64,000 nucleotides of DNA from Azolla caroliniana (taxonomy: Eukaryota; Polypodiophyta): NCBI GenBank assembly GCA_043228905.1, contig JBHGNT010000009.1, forward strand, positions 6,200,001-6,264,000, written 5' to 3'. Positions 8,306 through 19,323 of the stretch are shown here, in pieces. The notes under the pieces are model-generated. The model had not been told where the DNA came from. It worked only from the letters and a program-made list of their open reading frames with translations, and searched no databases. The first letter of the stretch is position 1, and the number at the start of each line of letters is the position of its first letter. A program made the translations under genes and the position numbers.

Positions 8306-11300
8306 ATGGAAGGCGGCAGCAGCGGGCAGCCGGGGATGATGGTGCTGAATGCGTAGAACTACGCCGACTGGAAGATCAAGATGGAGGATCTTCTGATTGT
8401 TCGGGACCTGTACGAACCGATTGACAGGTCAGAAATACCGAAGGGGGTACTTGAGACGGAATGGAGGCTTCTGAACCGGAAAGCCGTTGCAACCATTCGG
8501 CAATACGTCGACGTGAGCGTTCTACAACATGTGGCGAACGACACCAACGCATATGAGATGTGGCGGAAGCTGTCGGGCCTCTACGAGAGGAAGAATGCGT
8601 TGAACCGGACCTCCCTGATGAGGAAGATAGTGAACCTCAAGTACCGCGACGGCGAGAGTATGGTGGAACACGTAAGCACGTTCATGGGATTCGTGAACCA
8701 GCTTGCGGCGATCAAGTTCCCGTTGGAGGATGCAATGCAAGCCATCATCCTGATGTGTACATTGCCGGAAAGCTGGGAGAACTTGGTGGTGACTCTCAGC
8801 ACCTCCTGCACCGAAGATAACTTGTCTCTACAAACGGTAAAGACAAGTATTTTGAACGAAGAAGCGCGTCGGAGAGATAAAGAACCGGCCTCCGACTCGA
8901 AGGCGCTGCTTACCGAATCGGAACGGGGAAGACAATGGAACCGGAGTCCGCAAAGACGGGAGAAGTCGGGGACCCGGTCGCAGTCAAGAGGAAGACCCAC
9001 ATGCTTCCACTGTGGGAAGCCGGGGCACTTCCGGAAGAATTGTCGGCATTACCGAAAGGACAACGGAGCCGACGACACCGATTCGAAGAAGTCACCGGAG
9101 CGAAACGGTGCATACCGGGGAGCCACGGACCGGAGAGGTCCGGATCGGCGAGGGCAGGACCGGAAAGGAACGACGGCACTCGCGGCAAGTGAAGAAGAAA
9201 TAATGCTCATTACCGAAGAGAGGGAGCTGAACCTTGCCGGTGTAGAGATGACCTGGGTGGTCGATTCCGGAGCGTCGTTCCACCTGACCCCGGAGAAGAA
9301 ATACTTCTCATCCTACACAGCCGGTGAGCACGGCTGTGTCCGGATGGGAAATGAAGGCACATGTCGGATTGCCGGCATAGGAGACGTGTGGCTGATGACA
9401 TCAACAGGATGCAAGATGCTGTTGAAGGATGTCCGACACGTTCCGGAGGTTCGATTGAACCTGATTTCAGCCGGGAAGCTAGACGATGAAGGCTACACGG
9501 GTAGCATCCAGAACGGTGTCATGAAGTTCAGCAAAGGGAGCCTGATAGTGACTCGGGCCCGGAAAGTCAACACACTGTACCTGATGAATTCCCGGCTATG
9601 TCCGGAGGAGCTGAACGTGGCAGCTGACACTGCCGGTGAGCTGTGGCACAAGAGACTGTGCCACATGAGTGAGAAGGGGATGAAGAAGCTTGCAGAAGAC
9701 AACCTTATCCCAATGAAGCATGTGCATCTGGAGAAGTGCACCGATTGCCTGGCCGGTAAGCAGAACCGAGCCTCCTTCCACTCAAGGCCACCGACGAGAC
9801 GTAGCACACCATTGGAGTTGGTGCACACTGACGTGTGTCAGGTAGAAACGAAGTCACATGGCGGAGCCCAGTACTTCGTAACATTCATTGATGATCACAG
9901 CCGGAAGCTGTGGACGGCACCGTTGAAGACAAAGGACCAAGTATTGTCCGTCTTCAAAGAACTCCACGCGAGAGTGCAAAGGGAATCCGGCAAGGAGCTG
10001 AAAGCGATACGAGCGGATAACGGAGGGGAATACCGGGGGCAGTTCGAGGAGTACTGTCGCTCGAAGGGAATCCGGCTCGAGTTTACTGTGCCGAAGACGC
10101 CGGAACTTTACGGGCTGGCCGAGAGGATGAACCGGACCATAATGGAGAGGGTCCGGAGTATGCTGGCGCATGCGAAATTACCCAAGGGGTTTTGGGCTGA
10201 GGCAATGTCGACGGCGACATACGTGATAAACAGATCACCCTCAGTACCTTTGGACGGAGACACGCCGCAGAGAGTGTGGACCGGTAGGGAAGTATCCTAC
10301 CGGCATCTGAAGGTGTTCGGGTGTCTCGCATATGTGCATGTGGCAAAGGACCGGAGAGGAAAGCTAGACCCAAAGACCCGGCCATGCATATTCCTCGGTT
10401 ACGGCAACGACGAGTATGGGACCCGGTCGACAAGAAGATATTCTGGAGTCGTGATATCATCTTCATGGAGGACAAGACACTCGCCGACTGGGAGTCGGAG
10501 AAGAAGATGAAGAGCTCCAAGTCGACCGGTGAGGATGAACTCTACGAGGAGCAGTCCCGACCGGCAAGGGACCGGTTAGCACTCGAGGATCCGGCCGAAG
10601 ACGGTGAAGAAACATAACCGGCCGAGGAAGATGAAACTGATACCGGAACCGGCCCCGATCCCGAAATGGATTCGGATGAAGAGGAAACGGAGGAGCCGGT
10701 TACCAAAGCTCCGAAACGGAGATATCCTCTAAGAGAGAGAAGGACCCCCCGGAGATTTCCGGAACCAGAGCACGTGCTGCTAACCGACGAGGGGGAACCG
10801 GAGAGTTTTGAAGAAGCAGAGCTTGACACACATAGCCGCAGGTGGTTAAGTGCCATGCAGGAGGAGATGGATTCCCTACATGAGAACCACACATATGAAC
10901 TTGTGGAGTTGCCGAAAGGAAAGCGGGCACTTCGAAACAAGTGGGTGTTCAAGCTGAAACCGGGAGATGCCGGAAACCCCCCGAGATACAAAGCCAGGAT
11001 CGTGGTGAAGGGGTTTCAGCAGAAGAAGGGCGTCGACTTCGACGAGATATTTGCCCCGGTAGTGAAGATGACCTCCATCCGGACGGTGCTGAGCATAGCG
11101 GCAAGCATGGACCTCGAGGTAGAACAGATGGACGTGAAGACGGCATTCCTTCACGGCGACCTCGAAGAAGAGATCTACATGCAGCAACCGGAAGGATTCG
11201 AGAAGAAAGGGAAGGAGCACCTGGTATGCCGGTTGAAGAAGAGCCTTTACGGACTGAAGCAGGCTCCCCGGCAGTGGTACCGGAAGTTCGACTCCTTCAT

Positions 11301-12366
11301 GACCGACGAAGGGTACCACAAAACGCAGTCCGATCACTGCGTGTTTGTGAAGAAGTTCGAAGGAGGAGACTTTCTAATACTCCTCCTGTACGTGGACGAC
11401 ATGTTGATCGTCGGACGGGACCAGGTCAAGATACGGATGCTGAAGAAAGCGCTTCACCGAACTTTCTCAATGAAGGACCTGGGTCCGGCGAGGCAAATAC
11501 TAGGGATGCACATCATCCGGGACCGGAAGAAGAAGCAGTTGTGGCTGTCACAGGAGAAGTATGTGACAAAGGTGCTTCACCGGTTCAACATGTCGGAAGC
11601 AAGACCGGTCGGTTCAACCCTCCCGGCAAACTGCAAGTTGTCCAGCAAGCAAAGCCCCAAGACAAAGGCAGAGAAGGAGGACATGATGAAAGTGCCATAT
11701 GCCTCTGCCGTCGGAAGCTTGATGTACGCAATGGTGTGTACAAGACCGGACATAAGATATGCAGTCGGAGTGGTGAGCCGGTACATGAGCAATCCCGGAA
11801 AAGAGCACTGGAACGCGGTCAAGTGGATACTCCGATACCTGAAGGGCACGGCAAACGTGTGCCTCCGATTCGGCTCCGGTAAGCCCGAACTCGATGGATT
11901 TACCGATTCGGACATGTCGGCTGATGCGGATACCAGCCGGTCCACATCAGGGTATGTGATGACGTATGCAGGGGGAGCTGTTTCGTGGCAGTCGAGGCTG
12001 CAGAAGACGGTTGCGTTGTCAACCACGGAGGCGGAGTACATGGCAGCTGTTGAAGCCGGCAAGGAAATAATATGGATGAAGGAATTCATTAGAGAGCTCG
12101 GTATCCGGCAGGAGGAGTACCGACTCTACTGCGACAGTCAGAGTGCCATCCACCTTCCGAAGAACGCGGCCTATCACTCCCGGACGAAGCACATCCAGCG
12201 AAGATATCACTGGATCCGGGAAAGGATAGAAGACCAGGAGTTCGTGCTGACGAAGATCCACACGGACGAGAACGGGTCAGATATGCTGACCAAAGTGCTC
12301 ACACCCGACAAGCTGGAAGCGTGCCGGAAGAGGGTCGGACTGGAAAGACATCCCATGCCGAAGTGA
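8306..12366 (+). pseudogene. gag-pol: Element B gag-pol (copia), broken by two stops and a frameshift
   Basis: The start is ATG 8306 (MEGGSSGQPGMMVLNA). Codon 17 is TAG (8354-8356), after which the frame resumes as NYADWKIKMEDLL, a typical copia gag opening. CCHC knuckle CFHCGKPGHFRKNC lies at about 9001-9045 and protease VVDSGASFHLTP near 9260. Pre-integrase zinc motif: HKRLCHMSEK...CTDCLAGK. Integrase triad: HTDV (9825), RADNGGEY and GLAERMNRT (10117). Near 10418-10421 about ten bases are missing relative to the expected LGYG...WDPVDKK wording, which moves the frame. A TAA follows at 10615-10617. RT then reads FAPVVKMTSIRTVL and LLYVDDMLIVG (11383), RNase H STTEAEYMAA and YCDSQSAI. It ends 10 bases before the 3' LTR. 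Identity is sure; it is not autonomous as it stands. Confidence 0.93.
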
Positions 12367-12374
12367 AGGGGGAG
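12365..12374 (+). promoter_or_regulatory. Polypurine tract of element B
   Basis: gaagggggag, overlapping the pol stop codon and two bases before the LTR start TGTTGGG. Confidence 0.85.
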
Positions 12375-12376
12375 TT

Positions 12377-13053
12377 TGTTGGGATTACGGTCCCTCCGGA
12401 TGGGATTGTCAGATGTCCGGGAACCGGATGATGAAGACCCGGTTACGGAACCGGATGATGAAGACCCCGGTTACGGAACCGGATGATGTAGACCCGGTTA
12501 CGGAACCGGATGATGAAGACCCCGGTTACGGAACCGGATGATGAAGACCCGGTTACGGAACCGGATGACGAATGTACCCGGAGAGAGAGATCCGGATGCG
12601 GGGACATATTTGTGAATATGTTTGCCAAGGGCCCTTGAGGCTATATTTGTAAATAGCCCGAAAGTCATATGTGTATAAATATGACTTAGGGCAAACAGTT
12701 TTATGTTGCTACTCAATTTTTGTTTTCCCACTCAAGAGGAGTGAAGAGAGAGCAGCCGTGAGAGAGAGAGAGCGTGAGAGAGGAAGAGGTCGACGCCTCT
12801 GTGTAATACCGCTGCCTGTGGCGAGGACAGCGAGCTCAAGGTCGTCGCCTTGCAGCTCGCCATTGTATATTTCTCTGTGCATAGTCTTGGTTTGGAGTCT
12901 TGCACTCCCGTGGTTTTTCCCGTATAGGGTTTTCCACGTTAATCCCTGTGTTACCGTGTCTTTCTCTGTGTTTCCTATTTCTGCTGCATTGATTCGTGAT
13001 TTCTCGGTTGTGGCCGAACGGGTGAAGACAAAACGGAGAGTTGATTCACAACA
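12377..13053 (+). repeat. 3' LTR of element B (677 bp)
   Basis: Starts TGTTG and ends CAACA. TATAAAT lies at 12674-12680. The first third is made of tandem repeats (12421-12577). The right flank at 13054 is minus-strand integrase of element CD. Confidence 0.94.
12421..12577 (+). repeat. 27-28 bp tandem repeat in element B LTR (5 units plus part)
   Basis: Units read gaaccggatgatgaagac followed by cc(c)ggttacg. Five full units and a partial sixth alternate between 27 and 28 bp by one C. They sit in U3 upstream of the TATA box, where retrotransposon enhancers often occur; an enhancer role is inference. Confidence 0.93.
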
Positions 13054-14219
13054 GAGTTTGACCCCTAGCCGGTCGAACAACTCCTCAGCTTCCCGCGCAT
13101 TCAGCTCTCCCCGGTCCACCACGATCCTCCCGATGCACCCGTACCGACACACTACCTCTTCGATCAGGAACCGGCATAACGCCGCGGTTGTCTTGTTCTG
13201 TAGTGCACGGCCTTCCACTTGGTTCGTTAAGTCTTCCCGCGCAAGCACCAAGTATCGCATCTGTTCTACTCCCATCGGCATCGTCACCAAGTCCACCATC
13301 CACTTGAAATGGATTGCAAGCGGGTAAGTCGGTTGTAGCTCGTCCCGATGTCGGACTACGGAGTGCATCTGACAGCTTTCGCAAGTCGTTACGAACCATT
13401 GCACGTCATGATACAGCCTCGGCCTCCAGTACTTCTCCTTCAGCTTCCCGAACATGGCCCACGTTCCGCGGAGTCTGGCCCAAGGACTCTCGTGAAACGC
13501 CGCCAGTAGTTCCTCTTGTTCCTCTTTCTTTGCCACTACTTGGAGCGCGATGCCATTTCTTTTCTTTGGGTGCCTCCATATGCACCCGTCCCGTAGGAAG
13601 AATCGGTACACCTTCTTCCGTACCTGGCTCGCCTCTTCTCTCGTCCACGTTGCGTTCGGCGTCATCGCCCATAGGAGCCTCCCGATTTGGAGCCACTCTC
13701 CGTCGTACCTACTTTCGTCAAATTCATTAAGCGTCGGAGTGTCCCCTTTCTTCGTCGTCACATTAGCCGACCCGAAGAAGTCCTCGCCGACTTCTTTGTC
13801 ATCCGAAACCAATGTCGTCTTCGTTGTTGAACCTTGCTCTCGAAAGCATGTCGGCCATGGCGTTATCCTTTCCGGAGATGTGTCGTATCTCCGGGTTCAG
13901 GGACTTAATGTACGCTATCCACCGGAGCATTGCTAGGTCCGGCGTCACGCATCCAGAAACCATGCTGAGTATCGGCAGACAGTCGGTCTCGATTGTTACC
14001 TTCGTCCCGATCAGGTAGTCCCTGTCGGCCTTGACTACCGAAACGATACCCCATAGTTCGCGCTTGACTTGGGCGTATCCTCGTTGTCGCTCGCTCAATA
14101 CCTTCACCCCGAACCGGATTGGGAACCGTGCGTCGTCCTCGTCCTCCTGGTTGATCACCCACCCGATCCCGATCGGGCTCGTGTCCACCGTTACGTAGAT
14201 GGGGACCCCCTTACCGTAA
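13054..14219 (-). pseudogene. pol: Element CD pol, RNase H and integrase part
   Basis: Minus-strand frames give RNase H (MDTSPIGIGWVINQ, KRELWGIV, IETDCLPI) followed by the integrase. The zinc domain is HESPWARLRG...CESC; the first two catalytic positions are MVDLVTMP and VDRGELN. The wording is close to element A throughout. A frameshift lies near 13800-13812, just after ISGKDNAMADMLSRARF. The frame then stops at 13053 because the LTR of B is inserted before the catalytic glutamate, and the missing end would be in the gap. The first codons at 14219 continue directly from the RT half at 19324 across the insertion of E. Confidence 0.9.
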
Positions 14220-14224
14220 ACCTC
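14220..14224. repeat. Target site duplication of element E, left copy
   Basis: acctc, repeated at 19319-19323. Removing E and one copy restores a continuous CD reading frame. Confidence 0.93.
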
Positions 14225-14529
14225 TATTGAGCGGCAAGCTCAACCGGAGCCGGTAAGCGAGACGGATCGGGCGAAACGGATTGGTATGACGGTGAGCAAC
14301 CGAACCGGCAAGCAGTGGAGGCCGGGTGCAATCCGTAACCGGAAGTCCAATCGGAAGCCTAGTATAGGATAGACTACTAGGTAGTTATAGTCTCGTAGTA
14401 AGTGTCAAATGCTCGTGTGAGCATTGAAGTACATGGTACTTCTGTCAGTCCCAAGAGGACTTGTATAAATAGTGCTACTTAGCACAGTGTGTATACAGAG
14501 TCTTGATATAATTTTGAAATTACGTTCTG

Positions 14530-14574
<45 letters not shown>

Positions 14575-14613
14575 GTTCTTTGTTTTACGCTTCCGCAAAC
14601 ACTTACGTTTACA
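14225..14613 (+). repeat. 5' LTR of element E (389 bp)
   Basis: It ends acgtttaca. It lacks 23 bases present in the 3' LTR, between repeated ccggagccgg words, consistent with slippage. TATAAAT lies at 14464-14470. A (TG)n tract lies at about 14533-14573. Confidence 0.93.
14533..14573. repeat. (TG)n microsatellite in element E 5' LTR
   Basis: About twenty TG units. The 3' LTR has (CT)n at the same position (19235-19275), and element F has mostly CT on its sense strand. Confidence 0.95.
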
Positions 14614-14625
14614 TCGTATCAGAGC
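14614..14625 (+). promoter_or_regulatory. Primer binding site of element E
   Basis: tcgtatcagagc directly after the LTR; one mismatch to the initiator-Met site (TGG to TCG), at a position pairing with the tRNA CCA end. Confidence 0.8.
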
Positions 14626-14707
14626 GCGAGGGTTGAGAATCTCTGCTACAGACATTTACTCTTGAGAAGAAAACCCTAACAGGTCGAAAACAGACACAGT
14701 AGAAGAC

Positions 14708-17700
14708 ATGGATAGAGGCATGGCTACGTCGCTCCCGGTGGAGAAGCTCGATAGGAGCAACTACGCATCCTGGTCTTACAAGATGCACCAGTACCTGCTT
14801 GGACACGGGTACTGGAGTTATGTCGAAGGAGCGAATGATGCGGCGCCAGACTCGGCACACAAGGACTTCCCGGTATGGGAACAGGCGGCAAGCAGGGTGA
14901 TGTACTGCTTCGCGTCCAGTGTCGGCGATCAGCTGCTCAGCCACATCCGTGACGCCAAGACACCGAAGGATGCTTGGGGGAACCTGAAAAAGGTTTTCGC
15001 CGCAAGCACCACTGCCCGGAAGCTGCAACTCAGACAAGAGTTGAGCAATGTTCGACAGAAGAACATGTCCGTGGCAGACTACACGGGCCGGATAAAGGAA
15101 ATTTGCGACTCGCTCGCCTCTATCAATGTTACCATAGAGGAAGACGAGATGGTGCAAGTATGTCTCGGAGGCCTGGCGTCCAAGTTCGGAGCGTTCCGGA
15201 CTGCGGTGTGTACAAGGGAGAATACCCCCTCATTCTTCGACTTACAGTCGATGCTCCTTGTAGAGGAGAACCATGCCGGTGCATCTACCAGTGCATCCCC
15301 GGACAGCCAAATGCTGTACACGGGAACGGATCGGCTCCGTGGGCGTGGTGGAAGAGGTGGGTCGGCAAGCAATGGAGGCGGCCGGCAAGAGCAGGAACGA
15401 AGGCACTATGAGTGTGCCGACAGCAGTTCCGGGACTTCCACAAGCAGGAGGAGTCAAGGCGGTGCTGGAGGCCGGCAAGACAAATCCGCTACGGAATGCT
15501 GGTACTGTGGCAAAAAAGGCCACAGGGAATGCGAGTGCTGGAGAAAGCGTGCCGATTCGGACAAATCCGGATCCGGCAAGACCAGTAAGGATGGCCGGCA
15601 AAACTCGCACTACGCAAACGGATTAGGAGAATCCGGAACCGGAAAGGCCGGTAAGGGGCCAGCCTTGGTGATGAATCACAAGGCAAACTCAATGAAGAAG
15701 ACCACTTCCAAAACGGAGGAAGTGTGGTATGTTGATTCCGGCGCGTCGAACCACATGACGAGCCACAAAGAGTGGTTCTCCTTTCTGGAGAAACCGGATC
15801 AACCAGGAGTAATCGAAACCGGAGACGACACTCCTCACCCAATCGTGCACGTCGGAGAAGTCCCTCTAAGCCACGTCGGATAGAAAGGGAAGCTGATGAA
15901 CGTATTACACGTTCCAACAATCATGAAGAACCTGGTGTCCGTCGGTCAGATTGTCGACCAAGGTATGCAGGTACGGTTTACGCACCTCGGGTGCTTCATT
16001 GAGGATGAGGGCGAAGTCATTGCGCAAGGGCGGAGAGACGGGAGGATGTTTATCCTCAACACCAATGACTGTGGCACCGCTCTATTCGCGAAACGACAGA
16101 AGGTCGAGTCGGACATCGACCTGTGGCACAAGCGGATAGGCCACGTCAACTACCGGAGGCTTCAAGATCTGCAAACGAAACAAGTCGTTTTCGGTTTGCC
16201 GAAGTTCAGCGGCCGGAGAGCCGAAATTTGTGAAGCCTGCCAACTTGGGAAGCAACACCGGCTTCCATTCCCCACCGAACGGAACCGGAGCCGTAACAAG
16301 CTCGATCTCATCCATTCGGATGTGTGGGGACCGGCACAAAGTGTAAGCCTTGGTGGGAGTCGGTACTTCGTCTCCTTCATCGACGACTATACTCGACATA
16401 CTTGGATCTACCTCATTGAGCGGAAGAGCGAAGTCTTCGACTGTTTCCGGAGCCTCCAGAAGATGGTGGAACGGGAATCGGAGAGGAAGATCAAATGCCT
16501 TCGGTCGGATGGCAGCAAGGAATATTTTTCCGGCCAATTCACTAGTTATCTATAGCAGAAGGGAATTCGGCGACAGTTCAGCTGCAAATACACACCGCAG
16601 AAAAACGGTGTGGCCGAAAGGAAGAGCCGGACACTCGTCGAAGCGGCAAGGACAATGCTTGAGGAGAAGAGCATGCCCCCGTTCTACTAGGCGGAGGCGG
16701 TCCGGACGGCCGTCTACATACAAAACCGCATTGGTGACAAGGTGTCAGCTCATGAGCTGTATTTCGGGCGCAAGCCGAACTTAAGACACCTTCGGATATT
16801 CGGCAGCATAGCGTATGTGCAAGTGGGTGTACAAGGTCAAGTACAACGCCGACGGTTCTGTTAACCGGTACAAATCCCGGTTAGTGGCGAAGGGATACGC
16901 GCAGACCCACGGAATCGACTACGACAAGACCTTCGCTCCTGTGGCGAAGATGACGACGGTTCGTGTGGTACTGGCGGTTGCTGCGGCAAGGGGGTGGCAT
17001 CTTCACCAGATGGATGTGAAGAACGCCTTCCTTCAAGGAGAGCTTGAAGAAGAAGTCTTTATGACTCAGCCCCCCGGATTTCAATCGAAGATGAACAAGT
17101 CGGCGGTATGCCGACTGCAGAAGTCGCTTTACGGCTTGAAGCAAGCCCCCCAAGCCTGGAACGCAAAGATCATGCACCGGTTGCGTAAGCTGGGGTTTGC
17201 TGTCTCTAAGTCGGACTCTTTGTTGTTCATCCGGCAAGGCTCTAACGGTCCGGTATGTATACTCTTGTATGTGGATGATTTAGTTATCACCGGACCGGGT
17301 CTTCCCGAAATCAACCGCGTCAAGTCCCAGTTGTCAAACGCATTCGAAATGAAGGACCTGGGGGACCTTCATTATTTTCTTGGGATCGAAGTGATCCGGA
17401 CCCCCAACGGCATATTGCCCTCACAACGACATTACATGCTGAATATGCTGTATAAGTTCGGCATGACGGATTGCCGACCTATCTCCACACCCCTGGACCG
17501 GAACCAGAAGCTCCGTCCCAACTCCGAACCGGCCTGCAATGAGAAACGGTTCCGACAGGTTGTCGAAAGCCTGATCTACTTAACCATCACCCGGCCCGAC
17601 ATCAGCTATCCGGTCGACATGGTAAGTCAGTTCATGCAGAGGCCGACCGTGGAGCACCTTCAGTGCGTGCAATGAATATTACGATATGTCAGTGGCACTA

Positions 17701-18618
17701 AGGACCGGGGACTACTATACCGTCGAGGTATACCCAAAGATCTTGTCGATTACACAGATGCTGACTGGGCCGGCGATGCGTCTGATCGCCGCTCCACTTC
17801 CGGATACATGTTCTCCATAGGTAGCGCGGCCGTTGCGTGGAGCAGCAAGAAGCAGCCCACAGTGGCTTTGTCAAGCACTGAGGTTGAGTACCGGGCCGCT
17901 ACCGTTGCCACTTGTGAAGCCATCTGACTTCGGCGACTGCTACGAGACTTGCGGATCGAGGTACCCAGCCCGATCCCGATTTACTGCGATAACATGAGCA
18001 GCCTGCAGCTCGCCAGGAACCCTGTGTTCCATGCTCGCACAAAGCACATCGAGGTGCACTACCACTTCGTGCGTGAGCGGGTCCTGAGCGGTGAAGTTGA
18101 CCTACGGTATGTTCATACGGATCGGCAAGTTGCTGACATCTTCACCAAGCCGCTCGGATCGGACAAGTTGCAGTACTTTACCGACATGCTTGGTATTCAG
18201 CATCTCGACGTGCCGCACTTGAGGGGGAGAAGCAAGGGCAAAGTCTCTACCGAAATGGGCAAAGGCCAAAAAATTGTTGAACCCGTCGGTAAGAGGAGAT
18301 CCAGAAGAAGAGGAGACAAGAAGATGAAGGAAGTCGAGTCGACGAAGGAAGTCGACACATCCGAACAGGTCGGAGCAAGCGGCTGTGAAGAAGAGTTGTA
18401 CTGACCATGATACAAAGTCGAATGAAGAATTCAATTTCGGTTCACCGGCTGAAGAAGCCGAGAGAAGCATGGAGAAGGCCAAGACTCGGAGGTGGTCCGA
18501 CGTGGTGAGAGGCCTGAAGCCAGAAGTCGATTCGGAGTGTACCGATTCGGACAAGAGCTAGAACGAGTCGGAGATAGCTGACTCTGTTCAACAGATGCAT
18601 CCGGATGAGTCGGATTGA
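14708..18618 (+). pseudogene. gag-pol: Element E gag-pol (copia), five nonsense codons and large deletion
   Basis: ATG 14708 opens a UBN2-type gag (MDRGMATSLPVEKLDRSNYA). Knuckle CWYCGKKGHRECEC is near 15499 and protease VDSGASNHM near 15732. Compared with element F, five codons became stops: 15881 (CAG to TAG), 16553 (CAG to TAG), 16690 (TGG to TAG), 17673 (CGA to TGA) and 17926 (TGG to TGA). Near 16814 the sequence jumps from integrase (GSIAYV) to RT (CKWVYKVKYN), losing about 775 bp relative to F across a shared TGCA. RT reads FAPVAKMTTVRVVL and LLYVDDLVITG; RNase H reads SSTEVEYRAA and YCDNMSSLQL. After IFTKPLGSDKLQ there is a long charged extension, also in F, here shifted near 18398 by a deletion of about 47 bases. 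The gene cannot make a polyprotein. Confidence 0.94.
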
Positions 18619-18654
18619 CTGAAGGCCAAGGGGACACGGACACAGCGGAAGTCG

Positions 18655-18915
18655 ATGCCATCGTGGGAGAATCGACGGATCGGCAAGCGCCGGAGTCACA
18701 GCAACGTGAGTGTTGAGATGGGCCTATTGAGCAGACATGCTGACCGAGAGGGTCGAGGCACGCAGAACCAAAGGGGTCGCGGCAAACGGGACCGGACCAG
18801 ACGAGGAGCGCGAGCAAGGCGGAGTGACGCCAGGAGAAGTCGGTTGGAAGAACCGACTGCCACAGAGGTCGACACTACGACCTCACCTCAGGTTGAGCTT
18901 GAGGGGGAGTGTTGA
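18655..18915 (+). pseudogene. Basic 86-codon open stretch between pol and 3' LTR of element E
   Basis: Starts MPSWENRRIGKRR and ends at a TGA inside the LTR (LEGEC). It is arginine-rich. It is in the same frame as the pol stop TGA at 18616-18618, and the frame is open from that stop to the LTR. Element F has the same arrangement (56499-56759). I see no known domain. It could be a readthrough extension of pol or simply non-coding 3' DNA. Substitutions between the two copies are mostly amino acid changing, so selection on the protein is not supported. Confidence 0.35.
18899..18909 (+). promoter_or_regulatory. Polypurine tract of element E
   Basis: ttgagggggag, immediately before the LTR start TGTTGAGC. 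Confidence 0.88.
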
Positions 18916-19233
18916 GCGGCAAGCTCAACCGGAGCCGGATCAGCTGAATAAGCCGGAGCCGGTAAGCGAGACGGATCGGGCGAAACGGATCGGTATGACG
19001 GTGAGCAACCGAACCGGCAAGCAGTGGAGGTCGGGTGCAATCCGTAACCGGAAGTCCAATCGGAAGCCTAGTATAGGATAGACTACTAGCTATAGTCTCA
19101 TAGTAAGTGTCAGATGCTCGTGTGAGCATTGAAGTACATGGTACTTCTGTCAGTCCCAAGAGGACTTGTATAAATAGTGCTACTTAGCACAATGTGTATA
19201 CAGATTCTTGATATAATTTTGAAATTACGTTCT

Positions 19234-19278
<45 letters not shown>

Positions 19279-19318
19279 TGTTCTCTGTTTTACGCTTCCG
19301 CAAACACTTACGTTTACA
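18910..19318 (+). repeat. 3' LTR of element E (409 bp)
   Basis: TGTTGAGC to CGTTTACA. TATAAAT at 19169-19175; (CT)n at about 19235-19275, lying in the transcript leader position. Confidence 0.94.
19235..19275. repeat. (CT)n microsatellite in element E 3' LTR
   Basis: About twenty CT units, occupying the same place as (TG)n in the 5' LTR of the same element. Confidence 0.95.
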
Positions 19319-19323
19319 ACCTC
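19319..19323. repeat. Target site duplication of element E, right copy
   Basis: acctc, matching 14220-14224. Confidence 0.93.

Larger units (their letters stand above)
7810..13053 (+). mobile_element. Element B: Ty1/copia LTR retrotransposon, plus strand
   Basis: It has a partial 5' LTR (7810-8274), an initiator-Met PBS, gag-pol in copia order (integrase before RT), a polypurine tract and a full 3' LTR (12377-13053). Shared LTR sequence differs by one base (catgag/cgtgag), so insertion is recent. It lies in the integrase of element CD; the 3' flank gagtt should be half of the target duplication. The coding region is broken by two stops and a small deletion. Confidence 0.95.
14225..19318 (+). 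mobile_element. Element E: Ty1/copia LTR retrotransposon, plus strand
   Basis: Complete outline: LTRs 14225-14613 and 18910-19318, degenerate initiator-Met PBS, gag-pol, polypurine tract and acctc duplication. The internal region is about 775 bp shorter than its relative F because of a deletion between integrase and RT. LTRs differ by about eight substitutions, a 23-bp indel and the microsatellite, so it is older than A, B and H. The first LTR bases are TATTG where the 3' LTR has TGTTG. Confidence 0.95.

Noticed and set aside
12671-13327. A 218-codon plus-strand frame
   Set aside because: It spans B's LTR and antisense integrase of CD with no domain; it is a chance product of the insertion.
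12709-13812. A 367-codon minus-strand frame that seems to join integrase to another protein
   Set aside because: It runs from CD integrase across the B insertion into the antisense of B's LTR; only the part right of 13053 belongs to CD.
18655-18915. The 86-codon basic frame as a conserved small protein of E and F
   Set aside because: Eight of eleven differences between the copies are amino acid changing, as for neutral DNA; kept only as a low-confidence readthrough idea.
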